A DNA stretch of 64,000 bases from an uncultured Marinococcus sp. (GCF_947493875.1 NZ_CANLSU010000002.1:434001-498000), one strand, 5' to 3'; positions 1-9,197 are shown, numbered from the stretch's first letter. A program made the numbers and translations. The notes: generated by a model from the letters alone, not told the origin.

Positions 1-74
1 ATATCGATGAGGGTGTGCGCCGCTTAAAAGAGGCATATGAACGCACTATCCAGGCCGCCGGCCGTAAGTCATGA
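1..74 (+). CDS. 3' end of an unidentified protein (partial)
   Basis: An open frame enters from the left edge and stops at TGA 72-74. The last 23 residues are charged and probably helical and end in GRKS. They resemble C-terminal helices of PLP-dependent aminotransferases, but the piece is too short to name. The stop overlaps the next gene's ATG (ATGA arrangement), so the two are probably translationally coupled. Confidence 0.5.
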   Translation, partial: IDEGVRRLKEAYERTIQAAGRKS

Positions 75-541
75 AGACCTTCCGTCTTGTCCGCCTCAGC
101 TTGTTTCAAAAAGACGGTGACGCGATTGAAATGCATGAGATAAAAATGAAGGAAGGCCTCATTATTAATCGCGAAGAGCCTGATAGATCCTGGCTGCTTG
201 ATGCGGTGATACCTACTGAGTATGAAGATATCATTCATGAGTGGGAAAGACACGAAGAGGAAATGCTGATGGAAGCAGTCATCACCCATCCCGACAATGC
301 CCCGGCGCTTTTGAGGGGCGTCGTAAAAAAAACTACAAGACTTGAGCATTCTCTTGGCGTTTTAATTCAGGCGTATATGGCTGGAAAAGATGAAAACATC
401 ACCGAATTGATATTAAAAGAGCTGATTACCGAAGGATATGAAGGTAATCAGCTTATGGAAGAGTTTCACGAGCGAAAAAACGATCAGCGCTCCTGGTCAA
501 AGGCAATGGCGGCAAGATTATACAGCCGCCAGGAGAAATAA
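71..541 (+). CDS. YwpF-like protein
   Basis: The product has 156 aa and no signal peptide or membrane segment. The opening MKTFRLVRLSL, followed by a GLIINRE block and W-L-x-A-x-x-P-x-E-Y, matches my recollection of the Bacillus YwpF family, whose molecular function is unknown. The C-terminal half is helical and charged. The start overlaps the preceding stop by 4 bp. The family call rests on N-terminal resemblance only. Confidence 0.65.
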   Translation: MKTFRLVRLSLFQKDGDAIEMHEIKMKEGLIINREEPDRSWLLDAVIPTEYEDIIHEWERHEEEMLMEAVITHPDNAPALLRGVVKKTTRLEHSLGVLIQAYMAGKDENITELILKELITEGYEGNQLMEEFHERKNDQRSWSKAMAARLYSRQEK

Positions 542-597
542 TTTTCCCGGAGAGATGATAGAAGTGGAGTGATACGTATGTGTGAGGATCAGGGCAT

Positions 598-1089
598 ATG
601 ACGACCTGCTACAAATTCCGGGACTACTACAATAACGAAGTGGAATTGGCGTTTAACGGCACTCCATTTTCAGACAAGCCGGGACATGTATGGGTAATAT
701 GCTTATATGCCGGCAGATGGCTGCTCACTCGTCACTCCCAGCGCGGGCTGGAGTTTCCCGGCGGGAAGATCGAAAAGGGAGAAGCCCCCGAAGAAGCAGC
801 TGTGCGGGAGGTCGATGAGGAAACCGGCGGCCGCATTGATGTAATACGCTCTCTCGGCCAGTACAAAGTAGTGGGTCGGAGTGAAGATGTAATAAAAAAT
901 ATATACATCGCAGTGGTGGATTCACTGGTTCATCACGAAGATTATATGGAAACGGATGGCCCGGTGCTGATAGAAACACTTCCAAGTAATATTCGTGATC
1001 ATCCCGGCTACAGCTTTATTATGAAAGACGAAGTGCTCCCCCGCTCCGTAAAATATGCGGAGGAAGCAGGATATATTACATTAAGATGA
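598..1089 (+). CDS. ytkD: Nudix hydrolase YtkD (nucleoside triphosphatase / RNA pyrophosphohydrolase-like)
   Basis: The product has 163 aa with a complete Nudix box at about residues 56-78 (G-x5-E-x7-RE-V-x-EE-x-G-G). The flanks HVWVIC, EFPGGK and a C-terminal SFIMKDEVLP match Bacillus YtkD, which hydrolyses (d)NTPs such as oxidised guanine nucleotides and has been linked to RNA 5' pyrophosphate removal. An upstream ATG at 578 opens only a 7-codon frame, so ATG 598 with the GAGG at 583 is preferred. It converges on pckA across a shared terminator. Its closeness to pckA and metK resembles the B. subtilis region. Confidence 0.9.
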   Translation: MTTCYKFRDYYNNEVELAFNGTPFSDKPGHVWVICLYAGRWLLTRHSQRGLEFPGGKIEKGEAPEEAAVREVDEETGGRIDVIRSLGQYKVVGRSEDVIKNIYIAVVDSLVHHEDYMETDGPVLIETLPSNIRDHPGYSFIMKDEVLPRSVKYAEEAGYITLR

Positions 1090-1090
1090 A

Positions 1091-1126
1091 AGGAACCGGC
1101 GCCTGCAAAGGCACCGGTTCCTTTTT
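1091..1126. terminator. Bidirectional rho-independent terminator between ytkD and pckA
   Basis: AGGAACCGG and CCGGTTCCT arms with an inner GCC/GGC pair are followed by TTTTT. A-rich sequence on the left lets it serve pckA on the other strand. Confidence 0.85.
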
Positions 1127-1145
1127 AATCCATTAAAAACAGGGA

Positions 1146-2729
1146 TTACAGCTGTGATGGTCCTGCCTTTGCGATAGAGTCAGGGACATCGTAAAACCGT
1201 TTAAAGTTTGCTGCAAACTTGCGGGCAAGCATACGGGCCTGAACCTCGTAGTCGCCGGCCACTGACCACATTTTCTTCGGCTGAAGCATATCTTCGGGAA
1301 CACCGGGGCAGGACTCGGGAATATGCAGTCCGAAAATAGGGTCCTCTACAGTGGCTGCATCGGTCAGCTCTCCATTGAGGGCTGCCTGTACCATAGCCCG
1401 GGTGTATGAAAGGTCCATGCGGCTTCCGACTCCGTAGCCGCCACCGCTCCAGCCGGTATTCACCAGAAAGACAGGAACATTGTGTTCGTCGATTTTTTCT
1501 CCGAGCATTTCTGCATAGACGGAGGCCTGCCGTGGAAGAAACGGCGCCCCAAAGCAGGTGGAAAAAGTTGCTTCCGGAGAAGTGACGCCTCTTTCCGTGC
1601 CGGCGAGCTTGCTTGTGTAGCCGCTGAGAAAATGGTACATGGCCTGCTCCTTCGTCAGTCTGCTGATTGGCGGAAGAACCCCGAATGCATCTGCCGTTAA
1701 AAAGATGATCGCCGAAGGATGGCCGGCTGTGCCGGAGGGAACAATCCCGTCGACGTGCTCAATCGGATAAGCCGCCCTTGTGTTTTCCGTGATATGTGTA
1801 TCAGTATAGTCAACTTTGCCGCTGACATTGTCTATACCGACATTTTCAAGCACAGCACCGAAACGAATAGCGTTCCAGATCTGCGGTTCCTTCTGCTTGG
1901 AAAGGTTCGAGCATTTTGCGTAGCATCCGCCTTCGATATTAAAGATGCCGTTTTCGGACCAGCCGTGTTCATCGTCGCCGACCAAAAGCCGGGAAGGGTC
2001 CGCGGATAGGGTTGTTTTTCCGGTGCCGGAGAGCCCGAAAAACAACGCGCTTTTTCCGTCACTGCCGATGTTTGCCGAGCAGTGCATCGGAAGCACATTT
2101 TGTTCAGGGAGCAGGTAGTTCATGACAGAAAAGATTGATTTTTTCATTTCTCCGGCGTACTCTGTGCCGCCAATTAAAACCGTGCGCCGCGCAAAGCTGA
2201 TGACGATAAATGTTTCCGACGAGGTACCATCTATCTCCGGGTCTGCTTTGCATTCCGGTGCGGCAATGAGCGTAAAGGGTGAAGCAGAGGGAGTTTCTCT
2301 TCCGTCAGGCCGGATAAACAGCTGACGGGCGAACAATTGATGCCAGGCGTAGGAGGTGATGACCCGGACAGGAAGCTGGTAGTCGGGGTCGGCTCCAGCC
2401 AGGGCGTCGCTTGCGAAAACTTCATTCTGACTGCTCAAATGAGCCGTCACTTTGTTATAAAGCCGTTCAAACACTTCCTCAGACATTGGTTTGTTTACAT
2501 TTCCCCAGTCAATAGAAGGAGAACTGCCAGGTTCATCGACAATATATTTATCCTTTGGCGACCTGCCGGTATATTTGCCTGTTTTCACGGCAAGGGCACC
2601 TTCTGCTGTAAGTGAGCCCTCCTGCAGAGCCAGCGAGCGCTTCACAAGCGCAGGGACAGAGAGATTCCATTGGACATGCGCTTCGTTTAACAGGTTTGTT
2701 TCGGATTTGGAAGCGAACGGCGGCTTCAT
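1146..2729 (-). CDS. pckA: Phosphoenolpyruvate carboxykinase (ATP)
   Basis: This gluconeogenic enzyme converts oxaloacetate and ATP to PEP, CO2 and ADP. The sequence is nearly colinear with B. subtilis PckA, with [12 protein letters not shown] (about 187), the kinase loop GLSGTGKTT (232-240), the metal-binding [17 protein letters not shown] and the adenine-site [10 protein letters not shown]. The length of 527 aa equals the usual size. A TTG two codons upstream (2735) is only 3 nt from the AAAGGAG box, whereas ATG 2729 has a 9-nt spacer, so ATG is chosen. It is monocistronic and shares the ytkD terminator. Confidence 0.97.
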   Translation of the reverse strand: MKPPFASKSETNLLNEAHVQWNLSVPALVKRSLALQEGSLTAEGALAVKTGKYTGRSPKDKYIVDEPGSSPSIDWGNVNKPMSEEVFERLYNKVTAHLSSQNEVFASDALAGADPDYQLPVRVITSYAWHQLFARQLFIRPDGRETPSASPFTLIAAPECKADPEIDGTSSETFIVISFARRTVLIGGTEYAGEMKKSIFSVMNYLLPEQNVLPMHCSANIGSDGKSALFFGLSGTGKTTLSADPSRLLVGDDEHGWSENGIFNIEGGCYAKCSNLSKQKEPQIWNAIRFGAVLENVGIDNVSGKVDYTDTHITENTRAAYPIEHVDGIVPSGTAGHPSAIIFLTADAFGVLPPISRLTKEQAMYHFLSGYTSKLAGTERGVTSPEATFSTCFGAPFLPRQASVYAEMLGEKIDEHNVPVFLVNTGWSGGGYGVGSRMDLSYTRAMVQAALNGELTDAATVEDPIFGLHIPESCPGVPEDMLQPKKMWSVAGDYEVQARMLARKFAANFKRFYDVPDSIAKAGPSQL

Positions 2730-2907
2730 AAACAATCACTCCTTTAATGAGGGGGAAGTTAGATTTATTCATCATGAATGATGGATAGAATATAAAATAG
2801 TGTAACACATTTAATTTAATAGTACATACTTATTCGTTAAAAAGTTCATGAATATTTTTAGTGCTGAAAGGGAAAAGATGTAAGAAAGCAACGAAAGGGG
2901 AACAACT

Positions 2908-3303
2908 ATGGAACAACAATCGGAATTTATTGTATTTTATGATAGTGACTGTCCGTTATGCACCAGGTTCCATACTTATCTTTCAGCGATAGATAAAACG
3001 AACACGGTGAATTGGAAGCCTATATATGATGAGGATTTATTTGAAAAATACCCAATGCTCAAGGGAGAGCCTCTTGAAGATCAGATGCACAGTGTAGAGG
3101 ATAATACGTATGTATACGCCGGATATTTTACGGTGAAAAAATTGTGTTATACTATTCCAGTGTTAAAGCCGCTGAAGGCAGTGTTTCTGCTGCCGGGCGT
3201 GGAAACGCTTGGCCGAAAGTTGTACCACACAGTGTCTACAAACCGGTATCAGTGGTTTCATTTCCTATGTGATGACAAGACGTGCCAGCGGGAAGGGCAC
3301 TAA
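2908..3303 (+). CDS. DCC-family thiol-disulfide oxidoreductase (DUF393, YuxK-like)
   Basis: The product has 131 aa. It opens with a beta strand and the family signature D-S-D-C-P-L-C at about residues 14-20 (DxxCxxC), predicted to be redox active in a thioredoxin-like fold. The middle has the usual second half (YVYAGYFTVKKL, then LPGVETLGRKLY). No signal peptide is seen, so it is likely cytosolic. Start ATG has AAAGGGG upstream. It lies between divergent pckA and the metK leader. The physiological partner is unknown. A second family member lies at 13.3-13.7 kb. Confidence 0.85.
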   Translation: MEQQSEFIVFYDSDCPLCTRFHTYLSAIDKTNTVNWKPIYDEDLFEKYPMLKGEPLEDQMHSVEDNTYVYAGYFTVKKLCYTIPVLKPLKAVFLLPGVETLGRKLYHTVSTNRYQWFHFLCDDKTCQREGH

Positions 3304-3349
3304 GTTTGACATCAAATAGGGTTTGCGTTACGATTTTGTACGAACGGAT

Positions 3350-3476
3350 ACTCTTATCCTGAGCAGGTGGAGGGACAGTCCCTGAGAAGCCCAGCAACCA
3401 TCCGGGAACGGAAAGGTGCTAACCTGGAGAGGCGGACAGACGCCTTGAAAGATAAGAGGCGAAAAAGCTGAACTGA
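3350..3476 (+). promoter_or_regulatory. SAM-I riboswitch (S-box) of metK
   Basis: The S-box core is visible. P1 pairs CTCTTATC (3351-3358) with GATAAGAG (3451-3458). Between them lie AGGTGGAGGGAC, a GAAGCCCAGCAACC segment, a P3 hairpin and GGTGCTAA. With the terminator that follows it forms an off-switch when S-adenosylmethionine is plentiful. It lies directly upstream of metK, the enzyme that makes the ligand. Confidence 0.97.
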
Positions 3477-3477
3477 C

Positions 3478-3517
3478 AGCCCCTTTTCCCTCAATTTTTT
3501 GGGACAAGGGGCTTTTC
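3478..3517 (+). terminator. Riboswitch-controlled terminator of metK leader
   Basis: AGCCCCTT (3478-3485) and AAGGGGCT (3506-3513) arms are followed by TTTT. This is the expression platform of the S-box. Reading through it gives metK transcription. Confidence 0.9.
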
Positions 3518-3609
3518 CTGTACACAACGGCCTACTGCCGTTTTCTTTTCGTCTACCCCGAGAATGGGAGAGTACACCCGTAGCAGGCAGTTAAAAAGGA
3601 GGCAGCAGC

Positions 3610-4824
3610 GTGTCTACAATTGGACGACGTTTATTTACGTCGGAATCTGTAACAGAAGGGCACCCGGATAAGGTGTGTGATCAGATCTCCGACGCGATTT
3701 TGGATGAAATATTAAAGGATGATCCGAATGCCCGGGTGGCAGCGGAAACAGTAGTGAACACCGGTCTCGTATTGGTCGCAGGAGAGATATCTACATCTAC
3801 ATACGTGGATATTCCTAAAATTGCCCGGGAAACTTTAAAGGATATTGGTTATACACGGGCGAAATACGGGTTTGATTACGAAACGTGCTCGGTTTTGACT
3901 TCGATAGATGAACAGTCGGCCGACATCGCCCAGGGCGTTGATGAGGCGCTTGAAACCCGTGAAGGCTCGATGACTGAGGATGAATTGGAATCGATTGGAG
4001 CAGGAGATCAGGGCTTGATGTTTGGGTATGCCGATAACGAAACCGATGAACTCATGCCTATGCCGATTTCACTTGCTCACAAGCTGGCACGCCAGTTAAC
4101 GAAGGTCCGCAAAGAAGGCAATCTTTCGTATCTGCGTCCGGACGGAAAGACGCAGGTTACGGTGGAATACGGAGATGACGGGAAACCACTCCGGGTGGAA
4201 ACGATCGTTATTTCCACCCAGCATTCAGATGACGTAACGCTTGCCCAAATCGAAGAGGATATGCACAAATACGTGATCGAGCCGGTCGTGCCGGCAGAGC
4301 TTCTCGATGCTAAAACCAACTATTTCATAAACCCGACCGGACGCTTTGTCATTGGCGGACCGCAGGGAGATGCCGGGCTTACAGGAAGAAAAATTATTGT
4401 TGATACGTACGGAGGCTACGCCCGTCATGGCGGCGGGGCGTTTTCCGGTAAAGACCCGACAAAGGTCGACCGTTCCGCATCGTACGCAGCCCGGTATGTA
4501 GCGAAAAATATTATCGCAGCAGGACTGGCAGATAAATGCGAGGTTCAGCTTGCGTATGCGATCGGCGTGGCGCAGCCGGTCTCCATTTCGATCGCCACGT
4601 TTGGGACGGGGAAAGTATCAGAAGAGGTGCTCGTAAAGCTTGCCAACGAAAACTTTGATCTCCGGCCGGCCGGCATCATCAAAATGCTTGACCTTCGCAG
4701 ACCGATTTACAGACAGACAGCCGCTTACGGTCACTTCGGCCGTCATGACGTTGATCTGCCATGGGAACGCACGGACAAAGCAGCGGCGCTTCAGGAACAG
4801 GCATTCACCGAAAAGCAGCAGTAA
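3610..4824 (+). CDS. metK: S-adenosylmethionine synthetase
   Basis: It makes SAM from methionine and ATP. The 404-aa product starts at GTG 3610 (AAGGAGG at 3596, 7-nt spacer). Motifs are [14 protein letters not shown] near the N-terminus (ATP and methionine site), the central GAGDQG, and the phosphate loop [16 protein letters not shown]. Length agrees with the family (about 400 aa). It is monocistronic, controlled by the SAM riboswitch just upstream and closed by the terminator at 4831. Confidence 0.98.
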   Translation: MSTIGRRLFTSESVTEGHPDKVCDQISDAILDEILKDDPNARVAAETVVNTGLVLVAGEISTSTYVDIPKIARETLKDIGYTRAKYGFDYETCSVLTSIDEQSADIAQGVDEALETREGSMTEDELESIGAGDQGLMFGYADNETDELMPMPISLAHKLARQLTKVRKEGNLSYLRPDGKTQVTVEYGDDGKPLRVETIVISTQHSDDVTLAQIEEDMHKYVIEPVVPAELLDAKTNYFINPTGRFVIGGPQGDAGLTGRKIIVDTYGGYARHGGGAFSGKDPTKVDRSASYAARYVAKNIIAAGLADKCEVQLAYAIGVAQPVSISIATFGTGKVSEEVLVKLANENFDLRPAGIIKMLDLRRPIYRQTAAYGHFGRHDVDLPWERTDKAAALQEQAFTEKQQ

Positions 4825-4830
4825 ACAGAC

Positions 4831-4872
4831 AAATACCCGCTCCTGTTTATATTCAGGAAACGGGTATTTTTT
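4831..4872. terminator. Bidirectional terminator between metK and putP
   Basis: The outer stem AAATACCCG/CGGGTATTT with an inner CCTG/CAGG hairpin is followed by TTTTTT. A-rich left flank gives a T-tract on the other strand for putP. Confidence 0.85.
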
Positions 4873-4879
4873 ATTCTGC

Positions 4880-6361
4880 TCAGCTTTTTTCTGTATACGT
4901 GCTGACAGAGTCAAATTCGGTTTTAATGTTATCAGAAGGCTTCGGTCCGAGCAGGCTGACGGCAATAATGATTAGGACGTTGATGAAGAAGCCTGGCACA
5001 ATTTCGTAAAGATCAAACAATCCTCCGGTAAGCTGGACCCAAATAATTACGGTTGCCCCGCCGGCGATCATCCCAGCCAGTACACCCCACATGCTTGTCC
5101 GGCGCCAGAATAGGGAGAAAAGCATCGCAGGCCCGAACACCGCGCCGAACCCGGCCCACGCGTAGCTTACGAGTTCAAGCACTGTACTGCCGGGGTTGGA
5201 GGCGAGCAGCAGGGCAATAAGGGCTATGACAATAACGCCGAATCTTCCGACCCAGACGAGCTCCCGGTCAGAAGCGTGCGGCCGGAGAAGGCCCTTGTAA
5301 AAGTCTTCTGCAAGCGCACTTGAAGATACAAGCAGCTGGGAGTCCACTGTGCTCATAATAGCAGCAAGAATCGCTGCGAGCAGAACCCCGGATACCCATG
5401 GGTTAAACAGTACCTGGGTAAACAGAATAAAGACCGTTTCCTGATTCCCATCTCCGAGCTGGGCGTCCCCCGAGAAGTAAGCAATACCGACAAACCCTGT
5501 AAAAATAGCGCCGAGAAGAGAAATAACCATCCAGCTCATACCTACAAACCGGCCCATCGGAATTTCTTTTTCGGAGCGTATCGCCATAAACCTGGTAATA
5601 ATATGAGGCTGGCCGAAGTAGCCGAGTCCCCAGGCGAGCAGGGAGACCACAGAGATAACGCTCACGTTTGTAAAGGCACTTAACGCATCCGGATTAATGG
5701 ATGCCACGGATTGGACGGAATTTCCCCAACCACCAATTTCTATAACAGCAGCGATCGGAACAGCAACGAGCGCCAGAAACATCAGAATGCCCTGGATAAA
5801 GTCCGTCCAGCTAACGGCCATGAATCCGCCGAGAAACGTATAGGTAATAATAACAGCGCCGCCGATCCAAAGGGCTGCCTGATAGGAAAGCCCGAAGGAA
5901 CTGACAAACAGGGTGGCTCCCCCGACCAGTCCGGAGGATGTATAAAAGGTAAAGAAAATAAGTATAAATAATGCCGAAACAATACGCAGTGCTTTTGTTT
6001 TATCGTGGAAGCGGTTTTCAAGAAAGTCGGGTATCGTAATGGAATCGTTGGCGATAATTGTGTACCTGCGCAGTCTTCTCGCCTGAAACTGCCAGTTCAA
6101 ATAAGCTCCGATGGTGAGACCGATAGGCAGCCATATTTCGCTCATTCCGCCCAGGTACATAGCTCCGGGAAGCCCGAGCAGAAGCCAGCTGCTCATGTCA
6201 GAGGCGCCGGCACTGAGCGCAGCTACGGGGCCATTTAATTTTCGTCCGCCTAAAACGTAATCTGAGAGGTTATTGGTCAGCTTGTAAAATAAAAAACCAA
6301 TACCAAGCATTACAACAAGGTAAACGATAAAAGTTACAATTGTTGGTACGGAAATATCCAT
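4880..6361 (-). CDS. putP: Sodium/proline symporter
   Basis: The 493-aa protein of the solute:sodium symporter family has about 13 hydrophobic segments. The N-terminal SDYVLGGRKLNGPVAALSAGASDMSSW, GLPG and R-rich loop FQARRLRRYT are PutP hallmarks. The start ATG directly follows the stop of a 35-aa ORF (TAA-ATG), with AAAGGAG inside that ORF, so the two are cotranscribed and coupled. A sigma-54 promoter on this strand (6505-6520), the divergent activator and the proline dehydrogenase beyond it indicate induction for proline use as carbon or nitrogen source. A role in osmotic uptake is also possible. Confidence 0.95.
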   Translation of the reverse strand: MDISVPTIVTFIVYLVVMLGIGFLFYKLTNNLSDYVLGGRKLNGPVAALSAGASDMSSWLLLGLPGAMYLGGMSEIWLPIGLTIGAYLNWQFQARRLRRYTIIANDSITIPDFLENRFHDKTKALRIVSALFILIFFTFYTSSGLVGGATLFVSSFGLSYQAALWIGGAVIITYTFLGGFMAVSWTDFIQGILMFLALVAVPIAAVIEIGGWGNSVQSVASINPDALSAFTNVSVISVVSLLAWGLGYFGQPHIITRFMAIRSEKEIPMGRFVGMSWMVISLLGAIFTGFVGIAYFSGDAQLGDGNQETVFILFTQVLFNPWVSGVLLAAILAAIMSTVDSQLLVSSSALAEDFYKGLLRPHASDRELVWVGRFGVIVIALIALLLASNPGSTVLELVSYAWAGFGAVFGPAMLFSLFWRRTSMWGVLAGMIAGGATVIIWVQLTGGLFDLYEIVPGFFINVLIIIAVSLLGPKPSDNIKTEFDSVSTYTEKS

Positions 6362-6469
6362 TTAAGTGGTCTCCTTTTTTGATCTAACATAACTGATCGC
6401 TGCTAAAACTACAGTAATCGGCATAGGTATTAAGATGAGCAGCCATGTGAATAGTGTTATTCCTTCCAT
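6362..6469 (-). CDS. 35-aa membrane peptide upstream of putP (putative symporter accessory subunit)
   Basis: ATG 6469 has an excellent GGGGAGGTG site. The 35-codon frame encodes one hydrophobic helix of about 22 residues (LFTWLLILIP onward) followed by a basic tail RSKKETT, and its stop abuts the putP ATG. It is the first gene after the sigma-54 promoter. Small single-helix proteins encoded immediately before Na+/solute symporters are known in other bacteria and have been named symporter small accessory proteins. Membership here is inferred from size, topology and position. Confidence 0.75.
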   Translation of the reverse strand: MEGITLFTWLLILIPMPITVVLAAISYVRSKKETT

Positions 6470-6504
6470 TCAGTACACCTCCCCTTGAATGTACTTTTAT
6501 ATGT

Positions 6505-6520
6505 TGCAAGAATAGTGCCA
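6505..6520 (-). promoter_or_regulatory. Sigma-54 (-24/-12) promoter of the putP transcript
   Basis: Read on the minus strand this is TGGCAC-TATTC-TTGCA, a perfect match to the SigL/RpoN consensus TGGCAC-N5-TTGCW. It lies about 35 nt before the 35-aa ORF start. Confidence 0.9.
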
Positions 6521-6625
6521 ATATTCTTAACTTCTGCAGAACTTAACAAAACCGGCGGAGACGTCCATTATAATTGAATACTCTATTGGATAGAAGCGTT
6601 ATTAGAAAAATTAAGAAGTTAAAGC

Positions 6626-6639
6626 TGCAAAATTTTGCA
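6626..6639. promoter_or_regulatory. Perfect 14-bp palindrome, likely activator site (UAS)
   Basis: TGCAAAATTTTGCA is a perfect palindrome about 110 bp upstream of the putP sigma-54 promoter and about 90 bp before the activator's own start. Related TTTTGC/GCAAAA half sites recur before the proline dehydrogenase promoter (8132-8160). The spacing suits an enhancer for the neighbouring sigma-54 activator. Binding is inferred. Confidence 0.65.
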
Positions 6640-6725
6640 CTCCTAAGTTTTGGGATTTTGCGTACGTACCCTTCGCACTTCATGATAAAATCAGATCAAG
6701 AATAAATTATAAAGAGGGTGGGTCC

Positions 6726-8129
6726 ATGGTATATCAAGGCACGAATTCGTTATCCTATCCTGAGCTGAACGATATTTTTGATCATTTAATGGTGAAAATG
6801 GATCAGGGGATCCGTGTCATCGATGCAGATGAAAACCTGATTATTTATAACGACAAAATGCGCGAAATCGAATCTATGACGTATGAGGATTTTAATAATA
6901 AAGGCATGATGGACGTTTTTCTTTTCGAGCATGAACGGGACAGCAGACTGCTCCAGGCTATTAAGCAGGGAGTGGAAACGAGAGAAAAAAAGCAGCATTA
7001 TACAAACAGCCGCGGAAAAAATATCACGACTATTAATGAAATCTTTCCAATTTATTCAGGCGGTCGAATTATCGCAGCTGCCGAAATCGCAAAGGATGTC
7101 ACCCGCATGGAGAAGCTGGTCCGGGAAAACCAGAAAAACACCGGCAGTGGGCTTTTTACATTTGACCAGATTATCGGGCATTCAGCTGAAATCACGGGTG
7201 TGGTGCAGAACGCGAAGCGGGCAACAAGAACGTCATCATCGGTATTAATTGTAGGAGAGACCGGCACAGGGAAGGAATTGTTTGCCCAGAGCATCCACAG
7301 TGAAAGTGAGCGGTCGGGACAGCCGTTTGTGTCACAAAACTGCGCTGCGCTTCCGGAAACGCTTATTGAAGGCATTTTGTTTGGTACCGTAAAGGGGGCA
7401 TTTACAGGAGCATCTGAACGGGCCGGGATGTTTGAAAAGGCAGAAGGCGGGACGCTGCTGCTCGATGAAATTAATTCGCTCCCGGTAGCGCTGCAGGCAA
7501 AGCTTCTGCGCGTCCTACAGGAGAAAAAAGTAACCCGTTTAGGATCTCATAAAGAGCAGTCCATCAATGTCCGTATTATTGCCACGATGAATAAAGAGCC
7601 GGCAGAGGCTATTCAAAACAACGAGCTGCGTGAGGATCTTTTTTACCGTATTGGTGTGGTTACGCTATATGTCCCTTCGCTCCGGGAAAGAAAAACAGAT
7701 ATCGAGCCGCTGGTGGAAACCTTTCTGGAAAAGTACAACCGGGTTTTTCAAATGGACGTAAATCGCGTTTCCCCGGCGGTGAAAACCAGGCTGGAGGCCT
7801 ATCATTGGCCGGGAAATATCCGGGAGCTTGAACACGTTATCGAAGGAGCGATGAATTTAATGCTCGATGAGAAAGTGATCGAAGAAAGCCACCTGCCGGA
7901 TCATTTTCGCAAACGCACCGATCTTCTGGAAACAGGAGAGATAGAAAGCAGGGATTCAGCTGGGGGAAGCAGCCACGAAGGAAATTTAAAGGCACGTCTG
8001 CTTGAAATGGAATTTGCTCTAATTAAAGAAGCGCTGAACCAAAGCGGCGGCAACGTAATGCAGGCAGCCAAAAAGCTTGGAATCAGCCGGCAGAGTCTGC
8101 AGTACCGGATGAGTAAATTTCATTTATAA
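6726..8129 (+). CDS. Sigma-54-dependent enhancer-binding activator (RocR-like), probable proline-catabolism regulator
   Basis: The 467-aa product has an N-terminal PAS-like sensor (about 15-125) and an AAA+ core with Walker A GETGTGKE (177-184), the sigma-54 contact loop GAFTGA (224-229) and Walker B GGTLLLDEIN (241-250). An arginine finger region and a C-terminal Fis-type helix-turn-helix follow (about 430-467, NVMQAAKKLGISRQSLQYRM). The domain plan matches RocR of B. subtilis. It sits between putP and proline dehydrogenase, each with a perfect -24/-12 promoter, so it probably activates both, with proline or a derivative as likely signal (inference). It starts at ATG 6726 after AAAGAGGGTG. 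Confidence 0.9.
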   Translation: MVYQGTNSLSYPELNDIFDHLMVKMDQGIRVIDADENLIIYNDKMREIESMTYEDFNNKGMMDVFLFEHERDSRLLQAIKQGVETREKKQHYTNSRGKNITTINEIFPIYSGGRIIAAAEIAKDVTRMEKLVRENQKNTGSGLFTFDQIIGHSAEITGVVQNAKRATRTSSSVLIVGETGTGKELFAQSIHSESERSGQPFVSQNCAALPETLIEGILFGTVKGAFTGASERAGMFEKAEGGTLLLDEINSLPVALQAKLLRVLQEKKVTRLGSHKEQSINVRIIATMNKEPAEAIQNNELREDLFYRIGVVTLYVPSLRERKTDIEPLVETFLEKYNRVFQMDVNRVSPAVKTRLEAYHWPGNIRELEHVIEGAMNLMLDEKVIEESHLPDHFRKRTDLLETGEIESRDSAGGSSHEGNLKARLLEMEFALIKEALNQSGGNVMQAAKKLGISRQSLQYRMSKFHL

Positions 8130-8131
8130 TT

Positions 8132-8160
8132 TTTTGCATAAAGCGCAAAATTTCTTGCAG
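8132..8160. promoter_or_regulatory. Cluster of TTTTGC/GCAAAA half sites (putative UAS of proline dehydrogenase)
   Basis: TTTTGC (8132-8137) and GCAAAA (8145-8150) form an inverted repeat with a 7-nt spacer, and TTGCA follows at 8155. They share sequence with the palindrome at 6626-6639 and lie 60-90 bp upstream of the sigma-54 promoter. Confidence 0.55.
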
Positions 8161-8220
8161 TTCTGACGAACAGTCCCTTTCTTTTTACGGAATACCCTGC
8201 GCATGACAATACGGCCATGT

Positions 8221-8237
8221 TGGCACATATTTTGCAT
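8221..8237 (+). promoter_or_regulatory. Sigma-54 (-24/-12) promoter of proline dehydrogenase
   Basis: TGGCAC-ATATT-TTGCAT matches the sigma-54 consensus exactly. It is 41 nt upstream of the ATG at 8278. Confidence 0.92.
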
Positions 8238-8277
8238 CAGTGTAGGGCAGTACTGAAAAGATCAGGAGGGTGCACCT

Positions 8278-9186
8278 ATGACAATTTCACGTTCGTTTTT
8301 TATATTTCTATCCCAAAACAAGACGCTGACAAAGGGTGCCAAAAAGTGGGGCATTCATCTCGGAGCTTCAAAAGTAGTGGCTGGAGAAGATATTGATGAA
8401 GCACTAATGACCATTCAATCGATGAACGATCAGGGCCTGATGGCGACTATTGACCATCTTGGGGAATTTATAACGGAAAAATCAGAGGTGGAAGAAGCCA
8501 AGCAGAAAACCATCGAAATTATTGAGAGCGTCTGCGCGAAAAACGTACAGTCAGAGCTGACAGTGAAGCTGACGAAGCTCGGTCTTGATATAGATACGGA
8601 CTACTGCATCGAAAATATGAAGGAAATTCTGCAGGCGGCCAAGGATAAACAAAATTTTGTAAACATCGACATGGAAGACTATTCCCGTTATGAAAAGACG
8701 CTGAGTGTACTGAAAACGCTCCGGAAGGAATATGATAATGTAGGCACTGTTCTGCAGGGGTATTTACGGCGGGGGCTCGATGATCTCGACAGTCTTGCAG
8801 GGGTGCCTCTCCGGATTGTAAAGGGAGCTTATCAGGAGAAGGAAGAGGTTGCCTTCAAAGACAAGCATGAGATTGACGCTAATTATTTTCTGATGATTCA
8901 AAAACATCTGCAGCAGCAAGGCTTTACAGCCATCGGCACACATGATCACCGTATTATTAATGCGGTTAAGCTGTTCGTGAAAGATCAGGGCATAGATTAT
9001 GATACATTTGAATTTCAGATGCTGTATGGCTTTCGGACAGAGCTGCAGCTGCAGCTTGTGCAGGAAGGCTACAATGTTAGAGTCTACGTGCCCTTTGGTA
9101 AAGAATGGTATGGTTATTTTATGAGAAGACTGGCAGAACGCCCACAGAACCTTGTATCCGTGGCCAAAGGGATAATTACGAAATAA
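8278..9186 (+). CDS. Proline dehydrogenase
   Basis: This FAD enzyme oxidises proline to pyrroline-5-carboxylate and passes electrons to the respiratory chain. The 302-aa monofunctional form is typical of Gram-positives. Diagnostic blocks are RIVKGAYQEKEE, GTHDH, FEFQMLYGFR and YVPFGKEWYGYFMRRLAERP. AGGAGGGTG precedes the ATG. Transcription starts from the sigma-54 promoter at 8221. No pyrroline-5-carboxylate dehydrogenase lies in the window, so the pathway must be completed elsewhere. The B. subtilis homologue is called putB (fadM/ycgM). Confidence 0.95.
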   Translation: MTISRSFFIFLSQNKTLTKGAKKWGIHLGASKVVAGEDIDEALMTIQSMNDQGLMATIDHLGEFITEKSEVEEAKQKTIEIIESVCAKNVQSELTVKLTKLGLDIDTDYCIENMKEILQAAKDKQNFVNIDMEDYSRYEKTLSVLKTLRKEYDNVGTVLQGYLRRGLDDLDSLAGVPLRIVKGAYQEKEEVAFKDKHEIDANYFLMIQKHLQQQGFTAIGTHDHRIINAVKLFVKDQGIDYDTFEFQMLYGFRTELQLQLVQEGYNVRVYVPFGKEWYGYFMRRLAERPQNLVSVAKGIITK

Positions 9187-9197
9187 AAGGTTCATGC

